Positions 12,027 to 12,748 of a DNA stretch of 12,748 bases are shown piece after piece; the first letter of the stretch is position 1; every line of letters begins with the position of its first letter. The DNA is from an archaeon (GTDB taxonomy: Archaea > Nanobdellota > Nanobdellia > SCGC-AAA011-G17 > GW2011-AR17): assembly GCA_023245755.1 (NCBI GenBank), contig JAHFJQ010000016.1, forward strand, positions 1 to 12,748, read 5' to 3'. The notes beneath the pieces are model-generated. The model searched no databases. It was not told where the DNA came from and saw only the letters and a list, made by a program, of their open reading frames with translations. Made by a program: the position numbers and the translations under genes.

Positions 12027-12740
12027 CTATGCCATATTGAAGTTTTCTCGCAAGAATTCAATCATAATCGTATTTCCTGCAATTCTATATACTTCATAGG
12101 CATTGTTGAGTTGCTCTTTTTGTATGAAGATATCTCCTACATTGTTCAGCTTCTCTTTTGATGCAGCAAATTCATATGCTTTTGCAGCAAGTACTAATTG
12201 ATCATGCTTTACACACTCATCACCAACAACAATAAGTTTGTCTCTATGGTTTAAGAAGCGGAATACTTCAATTGCACTTTCATACTTTTCTCTCTTCAAA
12301 CATTCATCTCCTACAAGAAGAAGTCTGTTTTTGTCTTCTACCAGTTGGAATGCTTTGATTGCATCTGACATTTGTCCGTCTCTTAAGCATACTTCGCCAA
12401 TCTGCATTAAGCGGTCTCGTGCCTCTGCAATCCAATAACATTCAATTGCGTGGGAAAACATATTCATATTTTTATACGAATCGCCAATTTCGATTAATTT
12501 ATCCCTATTCTTTGCTTTCATATATGCAGCAATTGCTTCTTTGGTTCTTCCTTTTTTCACCAATTCTTCTGCTACTGCATTTAGAATTCCTCTTTGCATG
12601 TCTTCGCCAAACATGTCGAGGCTTGTATTCTCAAGACCTTTCTTGAGAACTATAGGAACCATGCGTTTGAATGTGTCCTCTTTTTCTGCGTTAAACTTTT
12701 GTACAAGTTCTGGAACAATGTTTTTGAGTTGATCTACCAT
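12027..12740 (-). CDS. TPR-like protein of six 29-residue helical repeats
   Basis: After a helical cap (1-50) the protein is six exact 29-residue units at 51-79, 80-108, 109-137, 138-166, 167-195 and 196-224, then a short helix (225-237). The unit pattern in repeats 2-6 is [DNE][KR]L-x2-[VI]-G-[DE] followed by a turn and A-x3-[FY] in the second helix: DKLIEIGD, DRLMQIGE, NRLLLVGD, DKLIVVGD and EKLNNVGD. Repeat 1 is more diverged (GILNAVAE). Each unit is a helix pair, so the whole should form a solenoid for protein binding, similar in principle to TPR or the alpha-solenoids of coat and IFT proteins, but the period is shorter than the canonical 34. No enzyme motif is present. It is cytosolic. 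Binding partners are unknown. Only 8 nt of upstream sequence is in the window, so its promoter cannot be seen; the next in-frame Met (27) would lose part of the cap. Confidence 0.85.
   Translation of the reverse strand: MVDQLKNIVPELVQKFNAEKEDTFKRMVPIVLKKGLENTSLDMFGEDMQRGILNAVAEELVKKGRTKEAIAAYMKAKNRDKLIEIGDSYKNMNMFSHAIECYWIAEARDRLMQIGEVCLRDGQMSDAIKAFQLVEDKNRLLLVGDECLKREKYESAIEVFRFLNHRDKLIVVGDECVKHDQLVLAAKAYEFAASKEKLNNVGDIFIQKEQLNNAYEVYRIAGNTIMIEFLRENFNMA
12069..12590 (-). repeat. Six tandem 87-nt coding units (29-aa helical repeats)
   Basis: The protein repeats correspond to six consecutive 87-nt units with no insertions or deletions between them. Conservation is at the protein level (L3, G7, [DE]8 and A19 of each unit); the DNA units have diverged, so this is old internal duplication rather than recent expansion. 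Confidence 0.75.
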
Positions 12741-12748
12741 CTTGTAGC

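Noticed and set aside
1..12748. CRISPR array, insertion sequence or prophage
   Set aside because: I saw no regularly spaced direct repeats, terminal inverted repeats, transposase, integrase or structural phage genes.

Overview
The window reads as AT-rich archaeal DNA. The evidence is indirect. Most genes are preceded by TTTATATA- or TTTAAATA-type TATA boxes centred about 26-28 nt upstream of the start codon, which is the geometry of leaderless archaeal transcripts. A few genes instead carry GGAGG or GGTGAT Shine-Dalgarno sites. One gene encodes a ribose-1,5-bisphosphate isomerase/eIF2B-family protein typical of Archaea. A membrane pyrophosphatase, Lys-rich proteins, very short gaps, overlapping convergent stops and many unrecognised small genes fit a compact genome. 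A DPANN lineage (Woesearchaeota/Pacearchaeota-like) is my best guess but is not proven.

Layout, left to right: hppA (-), a K+-dependent membrane pyrophosphatase with a possible SD-masking hairpin in its leader. Then three unrecognised genes on + (271, 72 and 215 aa). Then, on -, a HAD hydrolase followed by a lipoprotein with weak NodB-deacetylase resemblance. Then a secreted SdiA-regulated-like beta-propeller (+). Then, on - in transcription order, a predicted R15P isomerase, a second lipoprotein resembling a degenerate amidohydrolase, and a SulP anion transporter with a STAS domain. Next, on +, a tandem pair of overlapping 4-TM SMR/EamA-like proteins that diverges from the isomerase gene across one shared TATA box. 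Finally, on -, a protein of six 29-residue helical repeats and a 94-aa unrecognised protein. There are no RNA genes, mobile elements or CRISPR arrays, and no gap exceeds 150 nt.

The genes do not form one obvious pathway. The recurring theme is the cell surface and membrane energetics: a PPi-driven ion pump, an anion transporter, a small paired transporter or flippase, two lipobox-bearing lipoproteins and a secreted propeller. The isomerase points to AMP/nucleoside salvage. I see no defence system or clearly new multi-gene machine. The more original signals are the two lipoproteins with degenerate-looking enzyme domains, the single bidirectional TATA box, the exact 29-aa repeat protein, and two convergent gene pairs that share a TTAA as both stop codons.
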